From assembly GCA_947365965.1 (NCBI GenBank), contig CANAZG010000005.1:1-64000 (forward strand): DNA of 64,000 bases. The letters run 5' to 3'. The notes below the pieces were generated by a model, which saw only the letters and a program-made list of their open reading frames with translations, was not told where the DNA came from and did not search any database. The position numbers and the translations under genes were made by a program. Positions 17,564-25,923 of the stretch are shown here, piece by piece (positions within the stretch are counted from its first letter, which is position 1; each line of letters begins with the position of its first letter). The stretch comes from an uncultured Clostridia bacterium (GTDB lineage: Bacteria > Bacillota > Clostridia > Oscillospirales > Oscillospiraceae).

Positions 17564-19273
17564 GTGTACAGGAAGAACAGCCGTCCGCAGGGGGAGGTTG
17601 CCCTGCTGCCGTACAAGCAGGAGATTGTCAGTCTTGCCCATGCGCTCAAAGGGGTGTTGGATGTGGACGTGATTGTGGTGGACAACTATCTCAACCGGAT
17701 TGTCAACACATTTCGCTATCAGCGCGGAAGCGCCGACATACGCATCAATTCCGTGGTAGGAAACATTGTCACCACCCAGACGCTGCAGATGGTCTCTGAC
17801 CGGAAATTCTTTACAGACTGCGCGAACTGCCCTGACTATGCCACCTGTGAGCTGGGGGGCGTATTCGGAACGCCCATTATGTGCGGCGAGGAATGTATCG
17901 GCGCTATTGCCGCCCTGATAAAGCCCAGCCAGGTAGGCCCTTTTCAGAAGAGGCAGGCGCCTGTCATTGATTTTTTGCAGCAAATTTCAGTCCTGATCTC
18001 CAAGATGGTTCGTAATACCGCCAGCAGTCTTTTTTTCGAGGAGGAATATGCCAGATTGCACCTGACCCTGGACAGGGTGGGGACAGCGGTGGCTGTGGCG
18101 GATCCCTCCGGTGAAATTCTGTTTGCAAACCAGCCCTTCAAGGATTTTTTTCTGGACGAACAGGAGACAGACAGAAATATCAGCGAGGCGCTTGCCAGCA
18201 GGAAGCTTCCGGACGCCGCTCAAGACAGGCGTTCTCACCAGCTCTTCTATAGACAGGGACAGGGGATGCTTCTCCTTCGGGATATTCAGACCTTGAGCCT
18301 GAGACCAGCAGGAGGCGGCGTTTTTTCCCTTTATGTCTTTGAGCAGGCGGAAACGCTGCCCGTCCGCTCCTACCAGCCCTGGACAGCAAGAGAAGCGGAC
18401 GCCCTGGATCAGTTTTTTGGAAAAAGCCCCGCTATGGAGCGGGCGCGGCAGGGGGCCCAGAGGGCGCTGCACAATCAGCTGTCTGTTCTGGTAGAGTGTC
18501 CGGAGCGGGGGCTGGCCGACAGGCTGGCCGGTATTCTCTCCAGGCGCTCGGTAAAAGATCCACGCATAGTCTTCAAGGTGGACTGCGGAGACGATGAGAG
18601 GGACCTTGCGGATATGCTGCTGGGCTGTGGGGAGGGAATTCCAGGCATACTGTTCCATGGCCAGGAGGGCGCGCTGTGCCTGTGCGGCATAGACCAGCTG
18701 CCGATGTATCTCCAGACCAAATTGTCCAGGCTTCTACAGGCGGAGCAGAACGACGGCAGCCCAGGCCATATGCGGATCTTTGCCACCAGCCAGTGGAGCC
18801 TGAACGGGCTGGTGAAAAAGGGGCGCTTCTCCATGGGGCTCTACAGCGCGATTTCCCGCAATCAGATCGCAATTCCGCCTACCAGCGGCGCCCCGGAGGA
18901 CGCCCGATTCTATCTGGAGAAATATCTGGCGCACTACTGCGCTGTCTATGGCCGCCCATCTATCCACATCAGCGGCGAGGCGTGGAGCTATCTGGAGAAC
19001 AGACGCTGGGAGAACCTGCAGTCGATTCGGGCATTCTCCGAGTATATTGCCGCCCGGCTGGAAGGTGAGTCGCTGGAGCTGGAAGGAATCGCCTCTATTT
19101 TCCATGGAGAGATACACTCTCGGAGCCGAGGCAGTGTGGATAAGAACATTGAATCCCAGCTGCGCAGGCTGCTGGGAATGGGTATGACCAAGGAGCGTAT
19201 TGCAGAGGAAATGGGCGTCAGCCGTGCGACACTATACAGGTGGATTGAAAAATATAAATTGGGCCGTGTTTAG
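17564..19273 (+). CDS. Transcriptional regulator with degenerate sigma-54-activator AAA+ domain
   Basis: A 569-residue regulator that probably controls the peptide operon upstream. The N-terminal sensor (1-140) has a cysteine cluster (CANCPDYATC, MCGEEC) like a metal- or redox-sensing GAF domain; a PAS-like domain lies at about 155-260. The central domain aligns with sigma-54 activators (LPMYLQTKLSRLLQ, then RIFATSQWSLNGLVKKGRF) but lacks Walker A and GAFTGA, and Walker B is altered (LCLCGIDQL). A helix-turn-helix ends the protein (KERIAEEMGVSRATLYRW). The GTG at 17564 follows AAGGAAAGGAAGG. The TAG stop overlaps the end of a MITE. Confidence 0.8.
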   Translation: MYRKNSRPQGEVALLPYKQEIVSLAHALKGVLDVDVIVVDNYLNRIVNTFRYQRGSADIRINSVVGNIVTTQTLQMVSDRKFFTDCANCPDYATCELGGVFGTPIMCGEECIGAIAALIKPSQVGPFQKRQAPVIDFLQQISVLISKMVRNTASSLFFEEEYARLHLTLDRVGTAVAVADPSGEILFANQPFKDFFLDEQETDRNISEALASRKLPDAAQDRRSHQLFYRQGQGMLLLRDIQTLSLRPAGGGVFSLYVFEQAETLPVRSYQPWTAREADALDQFFGKSPAMERARQGAQRALHNQLSVLVECPERGLADRLAGILSRRSVKDPRIVFKVDCGDDERDLADMLLGCGEGIPGILFHGQEGALCLCGIDQLPMYLQTKLSRLLQAEQNDGSPGHMRIFATSQWSLNGLVKKGRFSMGLYSAISRNQIAIPPTSGAPEDARFYLEKYLAHYCAVYGRPSIHISGEAWSYLENRRWENLQSIRAFSEYIAARLEGESLELEGIASIFHGEIHSRSRGSVDKNIESQLRRLLGMGMTKERIAEEMGVSRATLYRWIEKYKLGRV

Positions 19274-19431
19274 GGCATGTTTGAAAATTGTCAACACGCC
19301 CCAACAGCAGTCCTTTTTCCGCCATACAGCGTTAAATTTTCTTGCCATCCGTCAGGATGCCTGCGAAAATTTGCCTTGTCTGGCAAAAAATTCCTTGCTG
19401 TTGGGCATATCGCCAATTATCAAACAAGCCC
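19273..19431. mobile_element. MITE-like palindromic element, 159 bp
   Basis: The ends are GGGCATGTTTGAAAATTG (19273-19290) and, inverted at 19414-19431, GGGCTTGTTTGATAATTG, 16 of 18 matching. TA dinucleotides flank both sides (19271-19272 and 19432-19433), as for a TA target duplication. The inner sequence is also symmetric (CCCAACAGCA near both ends, centre near 19350), so the whole element is a long imperfect palindrome with no gene. A transposase in trans (IS5- or Tc1/mariner-like) is presumed. Confidence 0.8.
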
Positions 19432-19505
19432 TAGGCGGACAACCCCCAGGCTGGCAGCCGAGGGTTCCAATAATATTATTGTATTTTAGAAAGGAAGTCA
19501 GCAAG

Positions 19506-20561
19506 ATGATGACAGGAACACAGCGTATTCGGGCACTCCTGGAGGGAGGACCCATTGATCGGACCCCCATCGGCGGCTGGTATCATATGCCGCTGGTAGA
19601 CCGCAATGTGACAGATTTCACCCGTGAGCTGATCGCCTCCACGGACCTCAACCGCTGGGATTTTATCAAGATTATGACCAACGGACACTTTTACACGGAG
19701 GCATACGGCGGGGAGATTGACTTCTCCAGGACCTATAACCGCTGGAATGGCACTATCAGGAAATATCCCATCCGTTCTGCTGCGGATGCCCGCAATCTGC
19801 CGGTGCTGAATATCAGCAATCCTGTCTGGCAGCGGGAGCTGCAAATTGTGCGGAATCTGAAGGCGCACTATGGCGACAGCCTGCCTATTGTGGCTACCAT
19901 ATTCAATCCGCTGACTGCTGTTCAGGAGTGCGCCGGATGCCTTGATCCGGCTCCCATGCTCCGTCTGATGGCGGAGGACCCGGACGCACTCCATAAGGCC
20001 CTGGAGGCCATGGTCCGGACCAACCAGATCTACCTGGACGCCCTCTTTGAGGAGGGGATCGACGGGATCTTCCTGGCCAACCAGTACGCCATGTCCTATC
20101 TGCTCACCGACGCCCAGTACGAGGAGTTCTGCCAGAGCTATGAGGCCAAGCTGCTGAAGCACTGCAAGGGGCATACCTGGTTCAACATGGCCCATGTCCA
20201 CGGCTCCAGGTGCCTGCGCATGGACCGCTACCTCTCCTACAGCGACGATATGCTTCAGGCCCTCAACTGGGAGAGCTGTCCGGCCGGGGTGCCGGAGGAG
20301 GAGATTGTCTCCATTGCTGACGTGCGCTCCAAGAGCAAAAAGCTGATTATCGCCGGTTTCGATCAGAATACAGACCTTCTCACGCCTGAAAATGACCGGG
20401 AGGCCGTGAAAGCGGCGCTCAAGCGCCGGTTTTTGGAGGCGGAAAAGGAGAACGGCTCCAACCGATTCATCTTTGCTCCCGGCTGTTGTCTGGAGGCGGG
20501 CGGTTCGTATTTGAATGCTCTGATTTACGAGGTTGCCGAGGAGCTGGGGCAGAGCAGATAG
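19506..20561 (+). CDS. URO-D domain protein (uroporphyrinogen decarboxylase/methyltransferase-like)
   Basis: A 351-residue TIM-barrel protein of the uroporphyrinogen decarboxylase superfamily, which includes HemE and corrinoid-dependent methyltransferases such as MtaA. It starts like the family (TGTQRIRALLEGGPIDRTPIGGW) and ends with FAPGCCLEAGGSY. AAAGGAAG precedes ATG 19506 (ATG 19509 is also possible). No heme genes are nearby; the neighbours are tetrulose/triose kinase and isomerase genes, so a role outside heme synthesis is likely, but none can be assigned. Confidence 0.75.
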   Translation: MMTGTQRIRALLEGGPIDRTPIGGWYHMPLVDRNVTDFTRELIASTDLNRWDFIKIMTNGHFYTEAYGGEIDFSRTYNRWNGTIRKYPIRSAADARNLPVLNISNPVWQRELQIVRNLKAHYGDSLPIVATIFNPLTAVQECAGCLDPAPMLRLMAEDPDALHKALEAMVRTNQIYLDALFEEGIDGIFLANQYAMSYLLTDAQYEEFCQSYEAKLLKHCKGHTWFNMAHVHGSRCLRMDRYLSYSDDMLQALNWESCPAGVPEEEIVSIADVRSKSKKLIIAGFDQNTDLLTPENDREAVKAALKRRFLEAEKENGSNRFIFAPGCCLEAGGSYLNALIYEVAEELGQSR

Positions 20562-20591
20562 GGCCGCAGAGCAGAAAGGACGGGAAGAATC

Positions 20592-21230
20592 ATGAATCAG
20601 CTAAACTATTCGCAGGTCAGGGAGATGCTTCTTTACATAGCAGAGCAGATTATTGCCAACAAGCCCCTGCTCACCCAGGTGGACAGTCAGATCGGGGATG
20701 GAGATCATGGGATCGGCATGGAGCGGGGAATGAAAAAGGCGGCGGAGAAGCTCCGCTCTATGGAGGAGGGCTCGGATGTGTACACGCTCTTCCAGGAGAT
20801 GGGCAAAAGTATGTTGATGAGCATGGGCGGCGCATCGGGTGTGATCTTCAGCACCCTGTTCACAGGCGGCGCGGCGGGGAAACCCGCCAGCGCCGTGCTG
20901 GACAGTCAAGGGCTCTGCAAGCTGATGGAGGGCGGTCTGCTGAAGATCAAGGAGCGGGGCCGGGCCCAGGCAGGCGACAAAACCATGGTGGATGCCTTGG
21001 AGCCTGCTGTGGCATGTATGAAGGCCTGTGCCGGGAGCGGTGATCTGTGCCTCATGCTGGATCAAGCCGCCCAGGCCGCCCAGGAGGGGATGGAAGCCAC
21101 CAAGAATTACCAGGCCAAGTACGGAAGGGCGAAGTCGCTGATGGAGCGGGCGCTGGGTCATCAGGATGCCGGCGCCACCTCCACCTGGATCATCTTCCGG
21201 TCCATGGCCGAATATGTGCAGAGACTGTAA
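20592..21230 (+). CDS. dhaL: Dihydroxyacetone/tetrulose kinase subunit DhaL
   Basis: The nucleotide-binding subunit of a dihydroxyacetone-type kinase, 212 residues. It shows the Mg-nucleotide aspartates in DSQIGDGDHG (residues 31-40), SMGGASGVIF, RGRAQAGDKTM and GHQDAGATS of the DhaL/DAK2 fold. The order is dhaL before dhaK. No DhaM phosphotransferase is in the window, so ATP or a distant DhaM must supply the phosphate. With the RpiB- and TpiA-like genes following, the substrate may be erythrulose rather than dihydroxyacetone. Confidence 0.9.
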   Translation: MNQLNYSQVREMLLYIAEQIIANKPLLTQVDSQIGDGDHGIGMERGMKKAAEKLRSMEEGSDVYTLFQEMGKSMLMSMGGASGVIFSTLFTGGAAGKPASAVLDSQGLCKLMEGGLLKIKERGRAQAGDKTMVDALEPAVACMKACAGSGDLCLMLDQAAQAAQEGMEATKNYQAKYGRAKSLMERALGHQDAGATSTWIIFRSMAEYVQRL

Positions 21231-21244
21231 GGAGGGATTGTGCA

Positions 21245-22237
21245 ATGGCAAAAAAGATCATCAACCAGCCTGACCAGTGTGTCAGCGAGGCCATGGAGGG
21301 CTTTTTAGCCGCAAACAGGGAGTATGTTCAGGTGGAGGGCGCCTCCGCCATCCGGGTGCGGGAGGTTCGGGAAAAGCCCGCCATGATCGTGGGCGGCGGC
21401 AGCGGACATGAGCCAATGTTCGGCTACTTTGTAGGGGAGAATCTGGCGGACGCCTCCGTGGCCGGCAGCGTTTTCACCTCCCCCGATCCGGGCAGCATCC
21501 TCCAGGCAGCGCAGGCTGTGGAGCGGGGCAAGGGGCTCCTGTTTGTCTATGGAAACTATTCCGGGGACAACATGAACTTTGACATGGCCGCCGAGATGCT
21601 GGGCGACATGGGCGTAACTGTCCGGACGGTGCGGGTATGGGACGATGTTGCCTCCGCCTCCAAGGAGAACTATCAGGACCGCCGGGGTATTGCGGGCAAT
21701 GTGCTTGTCATAAAGATCGCCGGAGCGGCCTGCGCCTCGGGGCTGGATTTGGAGGAGGCATATCGGGTGGCCTGCAAGGCTCGGGATAATGTTTTCAGTA
21801 TCGGAGTGGGTCTCTCCGGCGCAACGATTCCCGGTGAGGAGCAGCCGATTTTCACCTTGTCCGATGACGAGATGGAGTACGGCTTGGGGATCCACGGAGA
21901 GCCTGGGGTCCGCAGGGTCAAGCTGCAGAGCGCTGACGAGATTGCGGAGGAGCTTGTGGACAAGCTGCTGGCCGACTCCGGGATCCAGACAGGGGACGTG
22001 GTATGCACGCTGGTCAACAGCCTGGGTGCCACCACTCTCCTGGAGCTGTACATCATAAACCGCAGGCTGGCCCAGCTTTTGCAGGAAAGAGGCATCCATG
22101 TCCATGATATGGACGTGGGGACGTATGTCACATCCCTGGAAATGGCGGGGGCCTCCATCACACTGATGAAGCTGGACGATGAGCTGCGCGGGTATTACGA
22201 TATGCCTTGCCGCTCCCCCTACTACAAAAAGAACTGA
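21245..22237 (+). CDS. dhaK: Dihydroxyacetone/tetrulose kinase subunit DhaK
   Basis: The substrate-binding subunit, 330 residues. Ketose substrates attach covalently to a histidine, found here in GLGIHGEPGV near residue 218; GGGSGHEPMF and YGNYSGDNMNF form the rest of the site. AAGGAGG lies before the ATG at 21245, 15 bp after dhaL. DhaK and DhaL act as a complex in the cytosol. Confidence 0.92.
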   Translation: MAKKIINQPDQCVSEAMEGFLAANREYVQVEGASAIRVREVREKPAMIVGGGSGHEPMFGYFVGENLADASVAGSVFTSPDPGSILQAAQAVERGKGLLFVYGNYSGDNMNFDMAAEMLGDMGVTVRTVRVWDDVASASKENYQDRRGIAGNVLVIKIAGAACASGLDLEEAYRVACKARDNVFSIGVGLSGATIPGEEQPIFTLSDDEMEYGLGIHGEPGVRRVKLQSADEIAEELVDKLLADSGIQTGDVVCTLVNSLGATTLLELYIINRRLAQLLQERGIHVHDMDVGTYVTSLEMAGASITLMKLDDELRGYYDMPCRSPYYKKN

Positions 22238-22304
22238 CAGCTGAAAGCCGCCGGCGCCCCAAGATGGGTTGGTTGAAGCCGGGGCAGAGAAAGGAGCTTG
22301 TAAC

Positions 22305-22763
22305 ATGGTAACAGTTGTGATTGGCTGCGACAATGCGGCTGTGGAGCTGAAAAACATCCTGGCCGAGTGCCTGCGCGGCCAGGGAGTGGCTGTGGAGGAC
22401 GAGGGGTGCATGGACAGCGCCGACCAGACGGTTTACCCCTTGGTTGCTAAGCGCGTGTGCGAAAATATTATCCGCAGCGGCTACACAAAACGGGGGGTGC
22501 TGGTGTGCGGCACAGGTGTTGGCATGTGCATGACCGCTAACAAGTTTCCTGGTATCCGGGCCGCCGTAGGCCACGACTGCTTTTCCGCAGAACGTTCTGT
22601 TCTCTCCAATGACGCCAATGTGCTCTGTTTTGGACAGCGGGTCATCGGGGCGGAGCTGGCTAAGAAAATTCTGAAGGAGTGGATTGCCCTGAAGTTCCAG
22701 GACGGCCCGTCCACACCCAAGGTGCAGGCCATTGCCAGCATTGAGCGCGAGACGATGCGATAA
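22305..22763 (+). CDS. RpiB/LacAB family sugar-phosphate isomerase
   Basis: A 152-residue aldose-ketose phosphate isomerase of the RpiB/LacAB family. The active-site loop GVLVCGTGVGMCMTANK carries the catalytic cysteine; the substrate-binding HD and SNDANVL segments follow. AAAGGAGC precedes the ATG at 22305. In mycobacterial tetritol pathways an RpiB relative (DerI) turns D-erythrulose-4-phosphate into D-erythrose-4-phosphate; the dhaKL and tpiA neighbours suggest the same here. A ribose-5-phosphate role remains possible. Confidence 0.88.
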   Translation: MVTVVIGCDNAAVELKNILAECLRGQGVAVEDEGCMDSADQTVYPLVAKRVCENIIRSGYTKRGVLVCGTGVGMCMTANKFPGIRAAVGHDCFSAERSVLSNDANVLCFGQRVIGAELAKKILKEWIALKFQDGPSTPKVQAIASIERETMR

Positions 22764-22780
22764 GGCAGGTGGAGCATACC

Positions 22781-23557
22781 GTGAAAAAAAAAGTATACCT
22801 GGGAACGAACACCAAGATGTACAAGGGAATTGCGGACACAGTGGTCTATCTGGAGGAGCTGTGCCGTCTGACGGCGGACATCAGCCGGGAGGCGCTGGAG
22901 CTGTTCATCATCCCCTCCTTTACAGCGTTAGAATCTGCCCGGCGCTGTGCCCCGGAGGCTCTGGTGCGTCTGGGCGCTCAAAACATGGGCTGGGAGGAGC
23001 AGGGACCCTATACCGGCGAGATTTCGCCAAGAATGCTCCGTGAGGTGGGCGTCTCTATTGTTGAGCTGGGACACTCCGAAAGGCGGCACGTGCTGGGAGA
23101 AACCGACGATATGATTAACCGCAAGGTTCTGTGCGCGGAACAGCAGGGGCTGACTATCCTGCTATGCGTAGGAGAGACTGCGGAGGAGAAGGCCAGGGGT
23201 CTGGCCGATGAGGTGCTCCGAACCCAACTCAAGGCGGGGCTGTTTGGCGTGGATCCCCGTGGAACGGAACGACTTTGGGTGGCCTATGAGCCTGTCTGGG
23301 CCATTGGGGAGAACGGCGTTCCCGCATCCAGCGCCTATGCCGGGGAGCGCCATGCCACTTTACGCAGGACCTTGATAGAGCTCTATGGACCGGAGGGAGG
23401 CAGCCGCGTACCCCTGCTCTATGGAGGGAGCGTCCACCAGGGCAACGCGGTGGAGCTTAGCCGGGAAGCTGAAATTGATGGACTTTTTATCGGACGCAGC
23501 GCCTGGGATGCCAGGAATTTTGCAGCTATTATTCGAGAGGTGTTGGCAGCAGGATAA
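22781..23557 (+). CDS. Triosephosphate isomerase family protein
   Basis: A 258-residue TIM-barrel isomerase with the catalytic lysine in NTKMYKG, histidine in ELGHSERR and glutamate in AYEPVWAIG. The phosphate loop is LLYGGSV. The GTG at 22781 is preferred because GGTGGAG lies before it; a GTG 12 bases earlier is possible. TIM homologues in tetritol pathways (LerI) convert L-erythrulose-1-phosphate to D-erythrulose-4-phosphate, fitting a paralogue inside a dhaK/rpiB operon. It could also be an ordinary TpiA. Confidence 0.88.
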   Translation: MKKKVYLGTNTKMYKGIADTVVYLEELCRLTADISREALELFIIPSFTALESARRCAPEALVRLGAQNMGWEEQGPYTGEISPRMLREVGVSIVELGHSERRHVLGETDDMINRKVLCAEQQGLTILLCVGETAEEKARGLADEVLRTQLKAGLFGVDPRGTERLWVAYEPVWAIGENGVPASSAYAGERHATLRRTLIELYGPEGGSRVPLLYGGSVHQGNAVELSREAEIDGLFIGRSAWDARNFAAIIREVLAAG

Positions 23558-23633
23558 GGCCGCCGCCTTTTCGCGGGGCAAAATTGTTTCACGGTGGCGC
23601 AGGTTGTCGTCCGTCATGGCAAAACTACCTGTA

Positions 23634-23680
23634 AAAATGATGGTGGGCCAGGAATGTTCCTGCCCACCATCATTTTATTT
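23634..23680 (+). terminator. Terminator of the dhaL-dhaK-isomerase operon
   Basis: AAAATGATGGTGGGC (23634-23648) pairs with GCCCACCATCATTTT (23662-23676), with a GGAA/TTCC inner stem and a T-rich tail (TTTATTTA). Confidence 0.85.
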
Positions 23681-23739
23681 ATCTTTGCTGCGTTGCTTTT
23701 GGTGCCTGTGGTAATGTAATGTCGTTTGTAGTAATCCAT

Positions 23740-24180
23740 GATCTCCTCGGCTGGATAGGCGATAAGAAACGTGAGGATTGGATTGTTGTTGAGGGGATGC
23801 ACGAGGCCATCATTGACCGGGACACTTACGACATTGTACAGGAGAAAGTCAAGAGCTGGAAGCGCCCGGACGCATGGGACAATTTCAGCTTGTTTGCCGG
23901 TCTGGTGAAGTGCGGACAGTGCGGCAGCACCCTGAACATCCGCTGGGCCAATCAGAAAGGCAACGAACGGATTTACACCTGTTCCCGGTACAACAAGTAC
24001 GGCGGGGCACACTGTACCCAGTACCACATCAAGTATGATACACTCTATGCTGTTCACTCTTTCTTCTCTCTGGCTGACTTTGAGAAACAACTCGCTGTTC
24101 ATAACCGCCGCTCCAACAACTTACCGATGAGGCCGCTCCACTGGCTTTCTCCCCTTGAATTCCTCGTCCAACATGTTTAA
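23740..24180 (+). pseudogene. Mosaic remnant: serine recombinase C-terminus joined to a transposase C-terminus
   Basis: One open frame joins two unrelated fragments. The first (about 23770-24050) encodes the recombinase zinc-ribbon region of a large serine recombinase (VEGMHEAIIDRDTYDIVQ then CGQCGSTL and a later CSR/HC pair). The second (24060-24180) encodes a DDE transposase end (HNRRSNNLPMRPLHWLSPLEF). The catalytic domains of both are gone. An opposite-strand fragment may lie at 23680-23760 (minus-strand YPAEEIMDYYKRHY). It is a scar of nested insertions at the left edge of the carbohydrate island. Confidence 0.8.
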
Positions 24181-24219
24181 CAATCCTACAGTTTTATCAG
24201 CAATCACCGCAAAAATCAG

Positions 24220-24258
24220 TTGACTACGCCGCCGGCCTGTGTTACAATGTACCTACAT
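24220..24258 (+). promoter_or_regulatory. Promoter with GntR operator 1, dehydrogenase/VOC unit
   Basis: TTGACT (24220-24225), a 17-bp spacer and TACAAT (24243-24248) form a strong promoter. The dyad ATGT-ACCT-ACAT (24247-24258) overlaps the -10 end and start site, where a repressor would block initiation. Confidence 0.75.
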
Positions 24259-24317
24259 TGTTATCGCAAAACAATGCTGACCTTTGTGCAATATCAATAG
24301 TAGGAGGAGAACTGCCT

Positions 24318-25364
24318 ATGGAAACAACGATGCTTCAGCAAGTGATGACCGCCCCGGGAGAGATCCGCTTTGAGCGGGTCCCCGTCCCCCAGGCGGGCCC
24401 CGGACAGGTGCTGGTGAAGATCAAGCGCATCGGCATCTGCGGCTCCGACATCCATGTCTACCACGGCAAGCACCCCTACACCAGCTACCCCGTCACTCAG
24501 GGCCACGAAGTCTCCGGCCAGATTGCCGCCCTGGGCGAGGGCGTGACGGACCTCCGGGTGGGCCAGCGGGTCACCATCGAGCCCCAGGTGTTCTGCGGGA
24601 AGTGCTATCCCTGCACCCACGGGAAGTACAATCTGTGCGAGAGCCTGAAGGTCATGGGCTTCCAGACCACCGGCACGGCCAGCGAGTACTTTGCCGTGGA
24701 CCAGTCCAAGGTGGACCTGCTGCCGGAGGGCATGGGCTTTGACGAGGGGGCCATGATCGAGCCCCTGGCGGTGACGGTCCACGCAGCCAGGCGGGCCGGG
24801 GACGTGAGGGGACGGAAGGTGTGCGTACTGGGCTGCGGCCCCATCGGCATTCTCCTGATCCAGTCCCTGAAGGCCTTCGGCGCGGCAAAGGTGCTGGCCA
24901 CGGACGTGTCCGACTGCCGGCTGAGTCTTGCCAGGCAGTGCGGAGCGGACGAGGTGGTCAACACCCGAGAGGCCGACTTCGGCAAGGCCCTGCTGGAGGC
25001 CTTCGGCCCCGACAAGGCGGACGTCATCTACGACTGCGCGGGCAACGACGTCACTATGGATCAGGCCATTCAGAACGCCCGGAAGGGCAGCACGATTGTG
25101 CTGGTGGCGGTGTTCGCGGGGCAGGCCCACTGTGATCTGGCCAAGCTCAACGACTCGGAGCTGGATCTGAACACCTCCATGATGTACCGCCACGAGGACT
25201 ATGTGGACGCTATCCGTCTGGTGGGGGAGGGTAAAATCCAGCTCAGGCCCCTCATGAGCAAACACTTCGTTTTCCAGGACTATCTGGCCGCCTACCAGTA
25301 CATTGACAACAACCGGGAGACCACTATGAAGGTCCTGGTGGACGTGGACCCCAGCGACGATTGA
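24318..25364 (+). CDS. Zinc-dependent alcohol/polyol dehydrogenase (MDR)
   Basis: A 348-residue medium-chain NAD(P)-dependent dehydrogenase of the sorbitol/threonine dehydrogenase type. Catalytic zinc ligands are in GICGSD and GHE; structural zinc cysteines are in CGKCYPCTHGKYNLC; the nucleotide fold is GCGPIG. GGAGGAG precedes the ATG at 24318. It probably oxidises a secondary alcohol of the sugar, polyol or sugar acid used by the island. The operator just upstream ties it to the same GntR regulon. Confidence 0.9.
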   Translation: METTMLQQVMTAPGEIRFERVPVPQAGPGQVLVKIKRIGICGSDIHVYHGKHPYTSYPVTQGHEVSGQIAALGEGVTDLRVGQRVTIEPQVFCGKCYPCTHGKYNLCESLKVMGFQTTGTASEYFAVDQSKVDLLPEGMGFDEGAMIEPLAVTVHAARRAGDVRGRKVCVLGCGPIGILLIQSLKAFGAAKVLATDVSDCRLSLARQCGADEVVNTREADFGKALLEAFGPDKADVIYDCAGNDVTMDQAIQNARKGSTIVLVAVFAGQAHCDLAKLNDSELDLNTSMMYRHEDYVDAIRLVGEGKIQLRPLMSKHFVFQDYLAAYQYIDNNRETTMKVLVDVDPSDD

Positions 25365-25378
25365 CAGGAGGAAACAGC

Positions 25379-25768
25379 ATGAATACGATTGGCGCTCTGG
25401 TAACCGGCTTGCAGCACATCGGCCTGCCTACCAACGACATGGCGGCCACTGTGCAGTTTTACCACTCCCTGGGATTTGAGACCGCCTATGAGACGGTGAA
25501 CAACGGGGAGAAGGTCTGCTTCCTGCGGCTGGCCGGCCTGTGTGTAGAGGCCTATGAGAACGGGCAGGCCGTAGGCCGGGCGGGGGCCATTGACCACATC
25601 TGCCTGGATGTGGAGGACGTGGAGGCAGCCTGGGAGGCGGTCCAGGCCGCCGGCTGCCGCCCCCTGGAGAGCAGCATACAGGCCCTGCCCTTCTGGTCCA
25701 AGGGCGTGCGCTTTTTCAACATTTTGGGGCCCAACGGGGAAAAGGTGGAGTTCGGGCAGATTCTGTAG
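25379..25768 (+). CDS. VOC family protein (glyoxalase-like)
   Basis: A 129-residue protein of the vicinal-oxygen-chelate fold, made of two beta-alpha-beta-beta-beta modules (LQHIGLPTNDMAATVQFY... and IDHICLDVEDVEAAWEAV...). Metal ligands are likely His near residue 13, Glu near 55, His near 73 and a C-terminal Glu (KVEFGQ). Family activities include lactoylglutathione lyase, epimerases and dioxygenases; none can be chosen. It follows the dehydrogenase by 14 bp and is co-transcribed. Confidence 0.8.
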   Translation: MNTIGALVTGLQHIGLPTNDMAATVQFYHSLGFETAYETVNNGEKVCFLRLAGLCVEAYENGQAVGRAGAIDHICLDVEDVEAAWEAVQAAGCRPLESSIQALPFWSKGVRFFNILGPNGEKVEFGQIL

Positions 25769-25840
25769 GCGGCTCATGGTGAAATGCCACAGATTCGACG
25801 CCCAATTTTTGGAAGAATCAGAGAAATGCGCAAAACGCCC

Positions 25841-25883
25841 TTGCAAAGGCGAGTGAATTATATTATGATGAATGTCATTACAT
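25841..25883 (+). promoter_or_regulatory. gntR promoter with operator 2
   Basis: TTGCAA (25841-25846), a 17-bp spacer and TATGAT (25864-25869) are followed at once by the dyad ATGT-CATT-ACAT (25872-25883). The arrangement fits autorepression. Confidence 0.75.
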
Positions 25884-25923
25884 AGGGTGTTGTGCTTCAT
25901 TACGCCCGTGAGAGGAGAGCCCT

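Noticed and set aside
19381..19400. Possible sigma-54 promoter (TGGCA...TTGCT)
   Set aside because: The spacing between GG and GC is 13 bases, not the required 10, and the sequence is inside the MITE; the nearby regulator also lacks sigma-54 contacts.
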